Shown here: in pieces, positions 34,201-41,897 of the stretch
Layout: each line of letters begins with the position of its first letter
Position numbering within the stretch: position 1 is the first letter of the stretch
Source: Micromonospora polyrhachis
Lineage (GTDB): Bacteria > Actinomycetota > Actinomycetes > Mycobacteriales > Micromonosporaceae
DNA length: 64,000 bases
Reading direction: 5' to 3'
Assembly (NCBI RefSeq): GCF_014203835.1
Contig: NZ_JACHJW010000001.1
Span: forward strand, 6,274,501-6,338,500
Translations under genes and position numbers: made by a program
The notes under the pieces: generated by a model
What the model was told of the DNA's origin: nothing
The model's database searches: none
Seen by the model: the letters and a program-made list of their open reading frames with translations, nothing else

Positions 34201-34908
34201 CGGCGAGGCCACCGGCAGGTCGGCGTACCAGTCGTAGAACGACAGCATCGAGCCGCCGATCAGGGACATGAACCGGGCACCGACGGCGTGCGACACCATC
34301 GACATCGCCGGGATCGGCGAGAAGCCGGCGATCCGGTCCGGGCCGTAGTTCTTGATGGTGTGCACGTGCGCGGCGGCGATCATCTCCTGGGCCTCGTCCC
34401 AGGAGATCCGTACCAGCCCGCCCTTGCCCCGGGCCTTCTGGTAGCGCCGGCGCCGCTCCGGGTCGTTCTGGATGTCGGCCCAGGCCGCCACCGGGTCGCC
34501 GAGTCGGCGCTTGGCCTCCCGGTACATCTCCACCAGAATCCCTCGGGCGTACGGATACCGCACGCGGGTCGGGGAGTAGGTGTACCAGGAGAAGGCGGCA
34601 CCACGCGGGCAGCCACGCGGCTCGTACTCCGGCCGGTCGGGGCCGACACTGGGATAGTCGGTCTGCTGCTGCTCCCAGGTGATGATGCCGTCCTTGACGT
34701 ACACCTTCCAGGAGCAGGAGCCGGTGCAGTTCACCCCGTGGGTCGAGCGCACCACCTTGTCATAGGAGGAGCGGTCCCGGTAGAACGCGTCCGCTTCGCG
34801 TCCACCGATCTGGTAGAGCGCCCGCCCGTCCGGCGAGACATCCGCCCGGCGGACCAGACCACCCACCGCCAGCAGTGCCCTCCCCGCCTTCTCGGTCGCT
34901 TGCGACAT
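31246..34908 (-). CDS. narG: respiratory nitrate reductase alpha subunit NarG
   Basis: About 1,220 residues. A GAGGGA ribosome-binding site is 9 bp from ATG 34908 but touches ATG 34917, so the former is preferred. It is the Mo-bisMGD catalytic subunit reducing nitrate to nitrite in the cytoplasm. The FS0 cluster ligands are present (HGVNCTGSCSW, His57, Cys61, Cys65, and Cys100 in EPRGCPRG). The Mo ligand Asp lies in WYADLP near 230. GDQTDVPESGDWW and the C-terminal cofactor-binding region are intact. It is the first gene of narG-H-J-I-moaD. There is no twin-Arg signal, as expected for a cytoplasm-facing NarG. Confidence 0.97.
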   Translation of the reverse strand: MSQATEKAGRALLAVGGLVRRADVSPDGRALYQIGGREADAFYRDRSSYDKVVRSTHGVNCTGSCSWKVYVKDGIITWEQQQTDYPSVGPDRPEYEPRGCPRGAAFSWYTYSPTRVRYPYARGILVEMYREAKRRLGDPVAAWADIQNDPERRRRYQKARGKGGLVRISWDEAQEMIAAAHVHTIKNYGPDRIAGFSPIPAMSMVSHAVGARFMSLIGGSMLSFYDWYADLPVASPQVFGDQTDVPESGDWWDASYFVMWGSNVPVTRTPDAHWMAEARYRGQKVVVVSPDFADNVKFADEWMPAQPGTDGALAMAMGHVILKEFFVERATPRFEDYVRRFTDLPFLVTLEPTEDGGYRPGKFLTAEDLGEPGKEAAFKTVLWDSATDAPAVPRGSLGHRWGEESGQWNLDLGDIEPALTCLGGETVEVSLPRFDTDPPQVLRRGVPTRRVGTHLVTSVFDLMLAQYGVARPGLPGQWPADYDDMDVPYTPAWQEPITGVPAAQVARVAREFADNAERSGGRSMILLGAGTNHWFHSDATYRAILALTTLTGCQGVNGGGWAHYVGQEKCRPVTGWTQLASGLDWVRPPRQMIGTAFWYLHTDQWRYDTYSADVVSSPTGKGTFDGRHTADLMAQSARLGWMPSMPTFDRSPLDLADEAIASSPDDPAGWVAEQLGSGKVGYACTDPDAPQNWPRVLTVWRANLLGSSAKGNEYFLRHLLGTDSNLRADEAPPELRPKDVVWRDEAPEGKLDLLLSLDFRMTSTTLFSDIVLPAATWYEKHDLSSTDMHPFVHAFTPAINPPWQTRTDFEAFHGIARAFSHLAVDHLGVRKDLVAAPLMHDTPDAMATPHGVVRDWAVTGETPVPGRTMSKLVIVERDYGAVADKMAALGPLLDTLGTTGKGVSVDVRPEVEYLRRKNGAVRGGAADGRPSLAKDTHACEAILALSGTTNGRVATVGFKDVERRTGMQLADLSAEHEGKKITFVDTQSRPEPVITSPEWSGSEHGGRRYSPFTINVERLKPWHTLTGRQHFFHDHDWMQEAGEELPVFRPPLDMHKLFGEPRLGRNGELEITVRYLTPHSKWSIHSEYQDNLIMLTLSRGGPTLWMSEADAAKIGVRDNDWIEAVNRNGVVVCRAVVSHKMPEGTVYMYHAQERVIDVPKAEINGRRGGIHNSLTRLLVKPTHLIGGYAQLAFAFNYLGPTGNQRDEVTVIRRRSQEVQY

Positions 34909-35053
34909 GTGCCTCATTCCCTCGATCGAGTGCTGTGGTGACCACGTTGGTGCCGGTTAGATCAATTCGCAACCGGTGAGTGGAAACCAACGCAACTCTG
35001 AGGGGAATTTCTTGACGGTACGACTGGGCCGAAGGTCCTGAGTTTTCGTGTAC

Positions 35054-35069
35054 GGTGACACCGCTCACC
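35054..35069. promoter_or_regulatory. CRP/FNR-family palindrome upstream of narG
   Basis: GGTGA-CACCGC-TCACC carries the GTGA-N6-TCAC core recognised by many CRP/FNR-family regulators. It is about 145 bp upstream of the narG start and 36 bp past the hemerythrin stop. Control of narG by an oxygen-, NO- or cAMP-responsive CRP-family protein is inferred. No such regulator is encoded in the window. Confidence 0.45.
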
Positions 35070-35104
35070 CATGGGCGATGTCACGTCAACCGGAGGTGTG
35101 GGCG

Positions 35105-35548
35105 TCAGCCCGGCATCCCCGCCGCCGGCGTGATCCGGTCCCAGGCGGTGATCGGCAGGGCGATGACAGCGGCGGGAAAGAGCCCGTGCTCCTCGTTGTC
35201 GATGTGTCGCACCAGGCGGTCAAGCGCGGCGAGTACGCCGCCCCAGTCCGGAGCGGAGCGGTCGACTGAGCCTAGTACGCCATGGATGTCGTCATGTTCA
35301 GCACACAGTTTCTCGACCGCTTCGGTGAGACTTCCCTCGTCCCGTAGCTCGACGAACAGACCGTTTTCCTCGCCGGTGGTGTGCGGCATCAGCAGGTCGA
35401 GCAGGGTGTCGAGCGCCGAGAAGCACTCATCCTGGTGACCCTGCGTGATCGCGGTGCGTAGCCGACCGGTGGCGTTGGTGATGTCCTCGTGCTCGGTGGA
35501 GAGCTGCGCGATCACTGGGAAGTCCCGGCAGCCACAGTAGTTACACAC
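35105..35548 (-). CDS. hemerythrin HHE domain protein with Cys-rich N-terminus
   Basis: 147 residues from GTG with AAAGGAG upstream. It begins MCNYCGCRDFPVI and continues with a four-helix hemerythrin fold. Iron-ligand candidates are His in STEHEDI, HTTGEE, AEHDDIH and HIDNEEH. Proteins of this Cys-x2-Cys-x-Cys hemerythrin type occur beside nitrate/nitrite genes and are thought to handle NO or oxygen, or to repair iron-sulfur centres. It precedes narG on the same strand by about 190 bp, so it may share regulation with the nar operon. Confidence 0.85.
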   Translation of the reverse strand: MCNYCGCRDFPVIAQLSTEHEDITNATGRLRTAITQGHQDECFSALDTLLDLLMPHTTGEENGLFVELRDEGSLTEAVEKLCAEHDDIHGVLGSVDRSAPDWGGVLAALDRLVRHIDNEEHGLFPAAVIALPITAWDRITPAAGMPG

Positions 35549-35632
35549 GGGTCCATCTCCTTTGCCGGTACGTGAACGATTTCCATCGTCCTCCTCTTTT
35601 TCGGACCATGCAGGGCCGAAAGACCCAGGGAC

Positions 35633-35663
35633 GCCGGGACGAGAGGGTAGGATTCGTCCCGGC
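35633..35663. terminator. hairpin after the DUF2249/hemerythrin gene
   Basis: GCCGGGACGA (35633-35642) and TCGTCCCGGC (35654-35663) form a perfect 10-bp stem with an 11-nt loop. It is 18 bp beyond the minus-strand stop at 35682. Confidence 0.6.
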
Positions 35664-35681
35664 GATCAGGGCTTGTTCCGG

Positions 35682-36497
35682 CTAGGCCGGGACCGAGACG
35701 CGCTCCAGGCGTACCTGCCACACGTCCGGACCGGTCTGCAGCCATTCGGTGGCCATCTGGTCGCCATAGCGCTGGCCGACCTCGGCCAGCAGCGGCCGGG
35801 GCGCGTGCGGGGCGATCAGCACCAACGCGCCGCCCGCCGGCAGGGCGTCCAGTGCGGCCAGCACCTGGGCGTGCCGCTGTCCGTGCGGCAGGTCCCGGAC
35901 GTCCAGCCGGGGATCGATGCTCAGCACCGCAGGCGTGGCGTCGGCGGCGTTCGCGGCGTCACCGCCACACCCGCACGCGCCGCCGCATCCGCCACCGCCC
36001 CCGCCGCCGCCGTGTGCCGCCGAGCCGAGCAGGTCGTGCATGCCGTCCAGGACCTCGGCCAGGGACACGTCCTCGGCGTCGACCAGCAGCGGTACGACGA
36101 GATCGTTCTCCTTGACCAGGTGTACGGCCAACAGGGCGGCGAGGGCGCGCCCGGCAGCGGCGGCGGTCACCGGCTGGGTCGCGGCCTCCAGTTCGCGGAC
36201 CAGGGCGGTGATGGCGACGTGCTCGGCGAGCATGCCCGCCACCAGCAGCTTGCCGAGATCATATTTCGCCGCCAGCGGATACATCGCGGCTTCTTCGGCC
36301 GCTGCGTGTGGCAGCAACTCGTCGTGCAACCAGCGGACCAGTTCGTCCCGGTGCCGAAGTGCCTGCGACTCGTCGCCGTGAGCAGCCGCGTCCAGCAATC
36401 GGCTGGTGTGGGAGTTGAGGGCGGCGGCGAGTTCGCTGTGATGTTGTACGACGGCCTGCGCGGCCCGGCGGTCAGCGGCGAGGTCCGGCTGTGACAT
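35682..36497 (-). CDS. hemerythrin-DUF2249 two-domain protein
   Basis: 271 residues from ATG 36497. The N-terminal half (about 10-150) is a hemerythrin-type helical bundle with His residues in VQHHSEL, LLPHAAAEE, LAEHVAI and LLAVHLVKEND. A Gly/Cys linker (eight Gly, then CGGACGCGG) follows near 165-180 and may bind metal. The C-terminal 70 residues are a DUF2249 domain (DVRDLPHGQRHAQV to LQTGPDVWQVRLER). This pairing is common next to nitrite-reductase genes and is linked to NO or redox defence. It diverges from the HTH regulator gene with a palindrome between them. Confidence 0.83.
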   Translation of the reverse strand: MSQPDLAADRRAAQAVVQHHSELAAALNSHTSRLLDAAAHGDESQALRHRDELVRWLHDELLPHAAAEEAAMYPLAAKYDLGKLLVAGMLAEHVAITALVRELEAATQPVTAAAAGRALAALLAVHLVKENDLVVPLLVDAEDVSLAEVLDGMHDLLGSAAHGGGGGGGGCGGACGCGGDAANAADATPAVLSIDPRLDVRDLPHGQRHAQVLAALDALPAGGALVLIAPHAPRPLLAEVGQRYGDQMATEWLQTGPDVWQVRLERVSVPA

Positions 36498-36526
36498 GAC
36501 GCTCTCCCGAGTTTTGAGGGTGTTTG

Positions 36527-36538
36527 ACGTTGTAACGT
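36527..36538. promoter_or_regulatory. palindrome between the hemerythrin gene and the HTH regulator
   Basis: ACGTT-GT-AACGT lies in the 49-bp gap between the two divergent starts (36497 minus, 36547 plus). This is the expected place for an operator used by the adjacent winged-helix regulator to control both directions. The assignment is by position. Confidence 0.5.
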
Positions 36539-36546
36539 TATCTACC

Positions 36547-37308
36547 GTGGAAACATCCAGAACAGGGCCGATCGGGGAGACGATCGACAGGTCACACCAC
36601 CGGGCGTTGGCCGCAGCCAGCCGGGTGGAAATCCTGAAGATCGTGCGCAGTGCCGAGGGTGGCATGAACACCGCAGAGGTGGCCGAGCGTGCCGGGCTAC
36701 ATCTCTCCACCACCCGGGCCCACCTCGACCGCCTCGTCGAAGCAGGACTGCTGGTGAAGGCGCGAGCCAGCGGTGGCCAGCCCGGACGTCCCGCCTGGCG
36801 ATACCGGGCCACGGCCGATGACATTCCGGCGCCGGCACCGTACCGGTCACTGGCCGCCGCGCTGCTTGATCAACTGGGCGGCACCGAAGGCGAGATACGG
36901 ACCCTGGCCGGCAACGTCGGTCGGAACTGGGGCCGACACCTCGCCGCCGCGACGGACAGCAACGACGGGCCGGTCAAGACCGTCCTGAACGTCCTCGACG
37001 GGCTCGGCTTCAAGCCTCAGTTGGCCGCGCCAGAGGCGGCCGAATCGGGCGTGGCCGAGGTGCACCTGCACACCTGCCCCTTCCTGGAACTCGTGGGGCG
37101 TAACCCGGATGCGATGTGCGGCCTGCACGTCGGGGTGATCCGTGGTGCCCTGGAGCAGGCCGGTGCCCCCGCCAGCACCGCCGTACTGGAACCGTTCGGC
37201 GCACCCACCGCCTGCGTGGTCCGGTTGTCCCTGAACGAACCAGCCGATGAGCAAACTGGTTCAGCGGGCGGGCGAGCCGAGCCAGCGGACGAGCGGGGCC
37301 CGGCATGA
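36547..37308 (+). CDS. winged-helix regulator with CPF...C metal/Fe-S motif
   Basis: 253 residues from GTG 36547. An ATG at 36496 is also in frame but would overlap the start of the divergent gene. Residues 18-90 form a winged helix (ASRVEILKIVR, NTAEVAERAGLHLSTTRAHL, a wing with GGQPGRPAWRY). The C-terminal part carries HTCPFLELVGRNPDAMCGLH near 177-196. This arrangement occurs in SufR-like and related redox sensors that bind iron-sulfur clusters. With NirK, NarG and hemerythrins around it, it may sense NO or oxygen. The ligand is inferred. Its stop overlaps the next start (ATGA), so it is in one operon with the membrane protein and nirK. Confidence 0.8.
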   Translation: METSRTGPIGETIDRSHHRALAAASRVEILKIVRSAEGGMNTAEVAERAGLHLSTTRAHLDRLVEAGLLVKARASGGQPGRPAWRYRATADDIPAPAPYRSLAAALLDQLGGTEGEIRTLAGNVGRNWGRHLAAATDSNDGPVKTVLNVLDGLGFKPQLAAPEAAESGVAEVHLHTCPFLELVGRNPDAMCGLHVGVIRGALEQAGAPASTAVLEPFGAPTACVVRLSLNEPADEQTGSAGGRAEPADERGPA

Positions 37309-38618
37309 CCACCGCATGGCCGACGAACCCGTCTCATCGCGAGCCGGTCGAGGTTCCCGCCGAGCCGGTCGAGGTCCCCGCCGATCGGCAGTTGCCCGTC
37401 CTGAACACCCGGGGCACCGGTGCCACTGGTGCCACCGGCAGAGCGAACTGGCACCGCCGCACCTCCGCCATACCACTGGTGTACCTCGCGTCGCTCGTCG
37501 TCATCGCGTTCGTCCACCAGTTCATGCCATCGTGGTACTGGCTGGCCATCCACCTCCTGCTCCTCGGTGCGGTCACCAACGCGATCCTGATCTGGAGCGC
37601 CCACTTCACCGCCGCCGTACTGCGGGTCCCAGCCCCCACCAGCCGACGTGCCGAAGGTCTGCGGCTGGCCCTGCTCAACGTCGGAATCGTCGGCGTACTG
37701 ACCGGCGGTGGCACCGACCGGCCGTGGGTGGGCGTGGCAGGTGCGGCCGTCGTCTTTGCCGCCATCACCGCCCACCTGACCTGGCTGACCCGCCGACTAC
37801 GGGCGTCCCTGCCGGCCCGCTTCTCGATAACGGTCCGCTACTACCTCGCCGCCGCGACCGTGCTGCTGGTCGGCATCCCCGTCGGTGCCTGGATGCTGGT
37901 CGTCGACGACGACAGTCGACCCCGACTACTGCTGTTCCACGCCCACATCAACGTGCTCGGCTGGGTGACCCTGACAATTCTCGGCACGCTGCTCACCCTG
38001 TGGCCCACCGTGCTGCGTACCCGGATGGCCGACGATGCCGTACGGGCCGCCGGCACCGCCCTGCCGCTGGCCCTGACCGGCCTCGCGCTGCTCGGCACCG
38101 GACTGCTCGCCTGGTGGCGGCCGGTGGCCGTGGGCGGACTGGCGCTGGTCGCTATCGCCGCGGTGATCGTCCTACGGCCGGCGGTCACCGTCGCCAGGGG
38201 AAAGCCACCGGCCTCCTTCGCCGCGTGGTCGATCGCCATCGCCGGCGGATGGCTGCTCGTCGCCCTCGCCGTCGACCTCGGCACGCTGCTGACCGCACCC
38301 GGTCCGGCGGAGGTCGCCAGCAGCTTCGGCGACGTGCTCGTCCCCCTCCTGGTCGGCTTCGCCGCCCAGGTACTCGTCGGCGCATTGGCCTACCTGCTGC
38401 CCGTGGCCCTTGGCGGCGGCCCGGCCCGGGTCCGAGAACGGACCGCGATGCTGGATCGGCACTGGCCGCAACGCGTCGCCATGGGCAACGCCGCGCTGGC
38501 CGTCTTCGTCCTGCCGACGCCGCCGTACGTGCGGATCACCACGTCGATGCTGGTCGTGGTCGCCCTGCTGCAGTTCCTCATCCCGGCCGTCCGGGTCCTG
38601 CTCACCTCCCGGAGGTAA
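37305..38618 (+). CDS. polytopic membrane protein of the nirK operon (HAH motif)
   Basis: 437 residues. A polar N-terminus of about 60 residues is followed by around 11 hydrophobic spans. The stretch FHAHINVLGWVTLTILGTLL near residues 210-230 has a His-Ala-His pair like heme- or copper-binding helices of the NnrS and heme-copper oxidase-like families, but I do not recognise a full catalytic set. The ATG overlaps the regulator stop, and nirK begins three bases after this stop. It probably supports nitrite reduction or NO/copper handling at the membrane. The exact function is unknown. Confidence 0.8.
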   Translation: MTTAWPTNPSHREPVEVPAEPVEVPADRQLPVLNTRGTGATGATGRANWHRRTSAIPLVYLASLVVIAFVHQFMPSWYWLAIHLLLLGAVTNAILIWSAHFTAAVLRVPAPTSRRAEGLRLALLNVGIVGVLTGGGTDRPWVGVAGAAVVFAAITAHLTWLTRRLRASLPARFSITVRYYLAAATVLLVGIPVGAWMLVVDDDSRPRLLLFHAHINVLGWVTLTILGTLLTLWPTVLRTRMADDAVRAAGTALPLALTGLALLGTGLLAWWRPVAVGGLALVAIAAVIVLRPAVTVARGKPPASFAAWSIAIAGGWLLVALAVDLGTLLTAPGPAEVASSFGDVLVPLLVGFAAQVLVGALAYLLPVALGGGPARVRERTAMLDRHWPQRVAMGNAALAVFVLPTPPYVRITTSMLVVVALLQFLIPAVRVLLTSRR

Positions 38619-38621
38619 CCG

Positions 38622-40007
38622 GTGTCCAACGCTCCCACCCCCGTGCCGGCTCCCACGCCACCCCGTCGTCCGCTCGGCGGCGTCGCCGTCGGTCTGGCCC
38701 TGGTCCTACTGGCCACACTCATCGGTGTGGTCGCCCAACGGACCGCCTCGGATGGTGGCACCCAGCTCGCCTCGGCGGCGGCCGGCGTCGCGGCCACCGG
38801 CGAGACCACGACCGTCGCCGTGACCGCCGAAGGCATGCGTTACCACCCCAACAAGATCACCGTTCCCCCCGGTAACCGACTGATCATCGAGTTCACCAAC
38901 AAGGACGAGCGCCGTCACGACCTCGTACTGGCCACCGGGGTGAAGACGGACTCCGTCGGCGTCGGTCAGACCGTTCGTCTCGATGCCGGCGTCATCGGCA
39001 CCACCGTCGAGGGCTGGTGCTCACTACCCGGGCATCGCCAGTCCGGCATGACCCTCACCATCACCACCACCGGCAACCCGACCAGCACCGACACGACCGG
39101 TCACGGCAACCACACCGCCACGCCGAGCACCGAAACCCCTCGCATCGACGCGATGGCCACGCCGGATGCCGGCTTCACGGCTCGGGACGCCACCGCACCG
39201 GCTACCCCCGCTGCCCGTGTGCACCGGCTGGAACTGCGCGTCCAGGAGGTCGTGAGCGAGGTCGCCCCCGGTGTACGGCAGAAACTGTGGACGTTCAACG
39301 GAACCAGCCCGGGGCCGATCTTGCGGGGCAAGATAGGTGACGTGTTCGAGATCACCCTGATCAACGACGGCAGCCTCGACCACGGCATCGACTTCCACGC
39401 CGGTGCGCTCGCTCCCGATGAGCCGATGCGGCCCATCGATCCCGGTCAGCGACTGGTCTACCGGTTCACCGCCACCAAGGCCGGCATCTGGATGTACCAC
39501 TGTTCGACGATGCCGATGCTGCACCACATCGGCAACGGCATGTACGGCGCCGTGATCATCGACCCCCCCAACCTGCCGGCGGTCGACCACGAATACGTCC
39601 TCATCCAGTCGGAGTTGTATCTTGGTGCCGACGGTGAGTCGGGCGACCTGGCCAAGATGCAGGCTGAGCAGCCTGACGCCGTAGTCTTCAACGGCTATGT
39701 CGCCCAGTACGTCCACCGTCCCCTGACCGCCCGCACGGGCGACCGCGTACGGATCTGGGTGCTCAACGCCGGTCCCAACCGGATCAGCGCCTTCCACATC
39801 GTTGGCGCCCACTTCGATACCGTCTACCAGGAGGGGCAGTGGCAACTACGCCCCAGCGACCCGGGAGCCGCCCAGGTGCTCGACATCAGCCCGGCCTCCG
39901 GTGGATTCGTGGAAACCGTCTTCCCCGAGGCCGGCAACTATCCGTTCGTGAACCACGTCATGGTGGACGCCGAACGCGGTGCCAAGGGCATCTTCCAGGT
40001 CGAGTGA
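38622..40007 (+). CDS. nirK: copper nitrite reductase NirK with fused N-terminal cupredoxin
   Basis: 461 residues from GTG with GGAGG upstream. An N-terminal membrane anchor (residues 19-40) is followed by a type-1 copper cupredoxin (His in ERRHDL, EGWCSLPGHRQSGM), a Thr/His linker, and a two-domain NirK core. The core keeps the catalytic Asp-His (HGIDFHAG), the type-1/type-2 site YHCSTMPMLHHIGNGM, the second His in AFHIVGAHF and the last His in PFVNHV. It reduces nitrite to NO outside the membrane. The fused cupredoxin probably delivers electrons. The polypeptide is longer than a standard two-domain NirK. Confidence 0.93.
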   Translation: MSNAPTPVPAPTPPRRPLGGVAVGLALVLLATLIGVVAQRTASDGGTQLASAAAGVAATGETTTVAVTAEGMRYHPNKITVPPGNRLIIEFTNKDERRHDLVLATGVKTDSVGVGQTVRLDAGVIGTTVEGWCSLPGHRQSGMTLTITTTGNPTSTDTTGHGNHTATPSTETPRIDAMATPDAGFTARDATAPATPAARVHRLELRVQEVVSEVAPGVRQKLWTFNGTSPGPILRGKIGDVFEITLINDGSLDHGIDFHAGALAPDEPMRPIDPGQRLVYRFTATKAGIWMYHCSTMPMLHHIGNGMYGAVIIDPPNLPAVDHEYVLIQSELYLGADGESGDLAKMQAEQPDAVVFNGYVAQYVHRPLTARTGDRVRIWVLNAGPNRISAFHIVGAHFDTVYQEGQWQLRPSDPGAAQVLDISPASGGFVETVFPEAGNYPFVNHVMVDAERGAKGIFQVE

Positions 40008-40014
40008 GCCGACC

Positions 40015-40776
40015 ATGACAACCGGCTCCGTGGCCAGGGCACGCCCGGCGGCCCGCCGTCGCACCGTACGCCAGTTCGTGCCGCCCCAGCATGGTGCGTG
40101 GGCGATGCTGGTCGTACCCTGGCTGGTCGGCGTGCTCGCCGCCGGCTTCCGGTGGGCGCACCTTCCGCTGTTCGGTGCCTGGCTGAGCGGCTACCTGCTC
40201 TCCTACTACGCCCTTCAGGCGGTCAAGACCCGGCGGCCACGACGGTTCCGCGCCCAACTGCTCGCCTACGGCCCACCGACGATCCTGTTCGGTGGGCTGG
40301 TCGTCGCCCTGTACCCGACCCTGCTCTGGTATGCCCCCGCCTACGCCGTGCTGCTCGCCGTCAACGTCGGCTACGCGTGGCGACGTCGGGAACGTGCCGT
40401 TGTCAACGATCTGGCATCGGTGTTGCAGAGCTGCCTCATGGTCTTCGTCGCCGCGACCGTCGCCGGGGTGCCGGTGACGCGACTCGGCATGGCGTTCCTG
40501 GCCGTGCTGGCCTACTTCGCTGGCACCGTCCTCTACGTCAAGACGATGATCCGGGAACGCGGCAGCACGACGTATCGGGTCGTCTCGGTGCTCTTCCACC
40601 TGCTGGCCCTGGGGCTGTCGGTCTGGTGGGGATGGCCGCTCACCGTACTCTTCGGGCTTCTGCTGCTGCGGGCCTGGCTGCTGCCGCAGCGTCGAGCCAC
40701 CCCGAAGCAGGTGGGCATCCTGGAGATCGTCAACTCCCTGCTGCTGATTGTCGCCCTCGCCCTCACCCTCGGCTGA
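40015..40776 (+). CDS. ywiC: YwiC-like membrane protein
   Basis: 253 residues from ATG 40015, eight bases after the nirK stop. The opening RRRTVRQFVPPQHGAWAMLVVPWLVG is the typical YwiC-family N-terminus, followed by about eight transmembrane helices. YwiC proteins sit near nar genes in Bacillus and many actinomycetes; no biochemical role is established. Its close spacing places it last in the regulator-membrane protein-nirK operon. Confidence 0.85.
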   Translation: MTTGSVARARPAARRRTVRQFVPPQHGAWAMLVVPWLVGVLAAGFRWAHLPLFGAWLSGYLLSYYALQAVKTRRPRRFRAQLLAYGPPTILFGGLVVALYPTLLWYAPAYAVLLAVNVGYAWRRRERAVVNDLASVLQSCLMVFVAATVAGVPVTRLGMAFLAVLAYFAGTVLYVKTMIRERGSTTYRVVSVLFHLLALGLSVWWGWPLTVLFGLLLLRAWLLPQRRATPKQVGILEIVNSLLLIVALALTLG

Positions 40777-40897
40777 TCAGCACCGGGCAGTGCTGATCAG
40801 CCCGGATCGGTTTGGGTTCCACGACCCCGGGAAGCCAAGCGTCGAGCAGAGGGAGGGGCGACGACAGCCGTCCTCATCGCCAGGAGGGAAGACCGAC

Positions 40898-41056
40898 ATG
40901 GGCAACCGGGATCAGCTCCACGAGATGCGCCAGCGTGCCCACCAAGCGGGCATCGAGGGCAGCTCGAAGATGAGCGAGCAGCAGCTGAAAGAGGCGTTGA
41001 AGAAGGTCGGCAAGGGGATGGAGCCGGCGATGGCCAAGCAGCAGGCCAAGCGCTGA
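40898..41056 (+). CDS. small HeH/Rho-N-like protein
   Basis: 52 residues with a strong AGGAGGGA ribosome-binding site 8 bp upstream. The sequence is highly charged, with the motif AGIEGSSKMSEQQLKEALKKVG. This is the short helix-extended-loop-helix seen at the C-terminus of larger actinomycete proteins annotated as plasmid-stabilisation-like. It is probably a small nucleic-acid-binding or stress-related protein. It is followed by a good terminator, so it is a separate unit. Confidence 0.72.
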   Translation: MGNRDQLHEMRQRAHQAGIEGSSKMSEQQLKEALKKVGKGMEPAMAKQQAKR

Positions 41057-41076
41057 CATCATCATCTGCGCTGTGC

Positions 41077-41109
41077 GGATGCGGGCCCGGCTGGACCGGA
41101 CCCGCATCC
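41077..41109. terminator. hairpin between convergent small-protein and SRPBCC genes
   Basis: GGATGCGGGCCCGG (41077-41090) pairs with CCGGACCCGCATCC (41096-41109) with a single mismatch and a 5-nt loop. It lies between two convergent stop codons and probably works both ways. Confidence 0.75.
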
Positions 41110-41119
41110 CGCCGCGTCG

Positions 41120-41647
41120 CTATCGGTCGGTCTCCGCGAGTGCCTTGATGCCTGCCAACGTACGCTGCATGCTCTCCCGCAGCATGTCGAGACGACCGGT
41201 TACCTGCTTCTCTTCGTCGCCGAAGCGCTCGATGGCGAGGTTGAGGCCGGAGCGCCCCGGGCCGACGCGTACCGACTCCCGCAGCCGGACGCCGTCCGTC
41301 TCCGGTTCCAGGTCGAACCGCCAGGTCGCCGACGCGCTGGTGGGATCCTCGGTGGCCGGACCGAACCGGCCGTCGACGTCCATGACCGCCCAGGCGAAGA
41401 CACGGTTCGGTTCCAGCTCGACGACCTGCGACAACATGCGCCATTCGCCGAACCACCGGTTCTGGTTGTAGCCGAGGAACCGGGCTCCGAGCGTCGCCTC
41501 GGCTGTCCCGTCAATCCACTCGACCCGGTGCAGCTCGTCGCTGAGTCGAGCCGGCAGCTCGATGTCGACCACCAGTTCCCACACTTGGGGTAGCGGTGCC
41601 CCGACGAGGATTTCGCATTGCGTACGGGGCCTGTCGACGTACCGCAT
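41120..41647 (-). CDS. SRPBCC-family (START-like) protein
   Basis: 175 residues from ATG 41647. It has a polyketide-cyclase/SRPBCC fold pattern: an N-terminal strand (CEILVGAPLPQVWELVVDIELPARLSDEL), repeated beta strands (FLGYNQNRWFGEWRMLSQVVELEPNRVFAW) and a long C-terminal helix (FGDEEKQVTGRLDMLRESMQRTLAGI). Members bind hydrophobic ligands in a cavity, and the substrate cannot be predicted. It is monocistronic, facing the convergent small-protein gene. Confidence 0.8.
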   Translation of the reverse strand: MRYVDRPRTQCEILVGAPLPQVWELVVDIELPARLSDELHRVEWIDGTAEATLGARFLGYNQNRWFGEWRMLSQVVELEPNRVFAWAVMDVDGRFGPATEDPTSASATWRFDLEPETDGVRLRESVRVGPGRSGLNLAIERFGDEEKQVTGRLDMLRESMQRTLAGIKALAETDR

Positions 41648-41841
41648 GCGCCCACCTCCAGCTGCCGGGAACCCAGGTGCCACCGACCCTAGACGAGTAG
41701 TTCCCGATCTCGGGCGTCGATGTCTGGCATGGAGAGTTGCCCAAGATCGTCTTGGCCGTACTCTTCCGTCGGTTTGAGTGCATCCATTGTTGCTCTGGCT
41801 ACAACAGACGTTCACAAACTCGACCCTGTGAGCCAAGACGA

Positions 41842-41875
41842 CGAAGGGCCAGCCCGGTGTGGGGCTGGCCCTTCG
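41842..41875. terminator. perfect 14-bp terminator hairpin
   Basis: CGAAGGGCCAGCCC (41842-41855) and GGGCTGGCCCTTCG (41862-41875) are perfectly complementary with a 6-nt loop. It ends the peptidase gene on the minus strand. The T-rich stretch after it on the plus strand suggests it also blocks transcription from the other side. Confidence 0.8.
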
Positions 41876-41897
41876 TTGTGTTGTTTGTGTGTCTGGA

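Noticed and set aside
36496-36546. ATG 36496 as the start of the CPF regulator
   Set aside because: It would overlap the start of the divergent hemerythrin gene and put the palindrome inside the coding region. GTG 36547 is more plausible.
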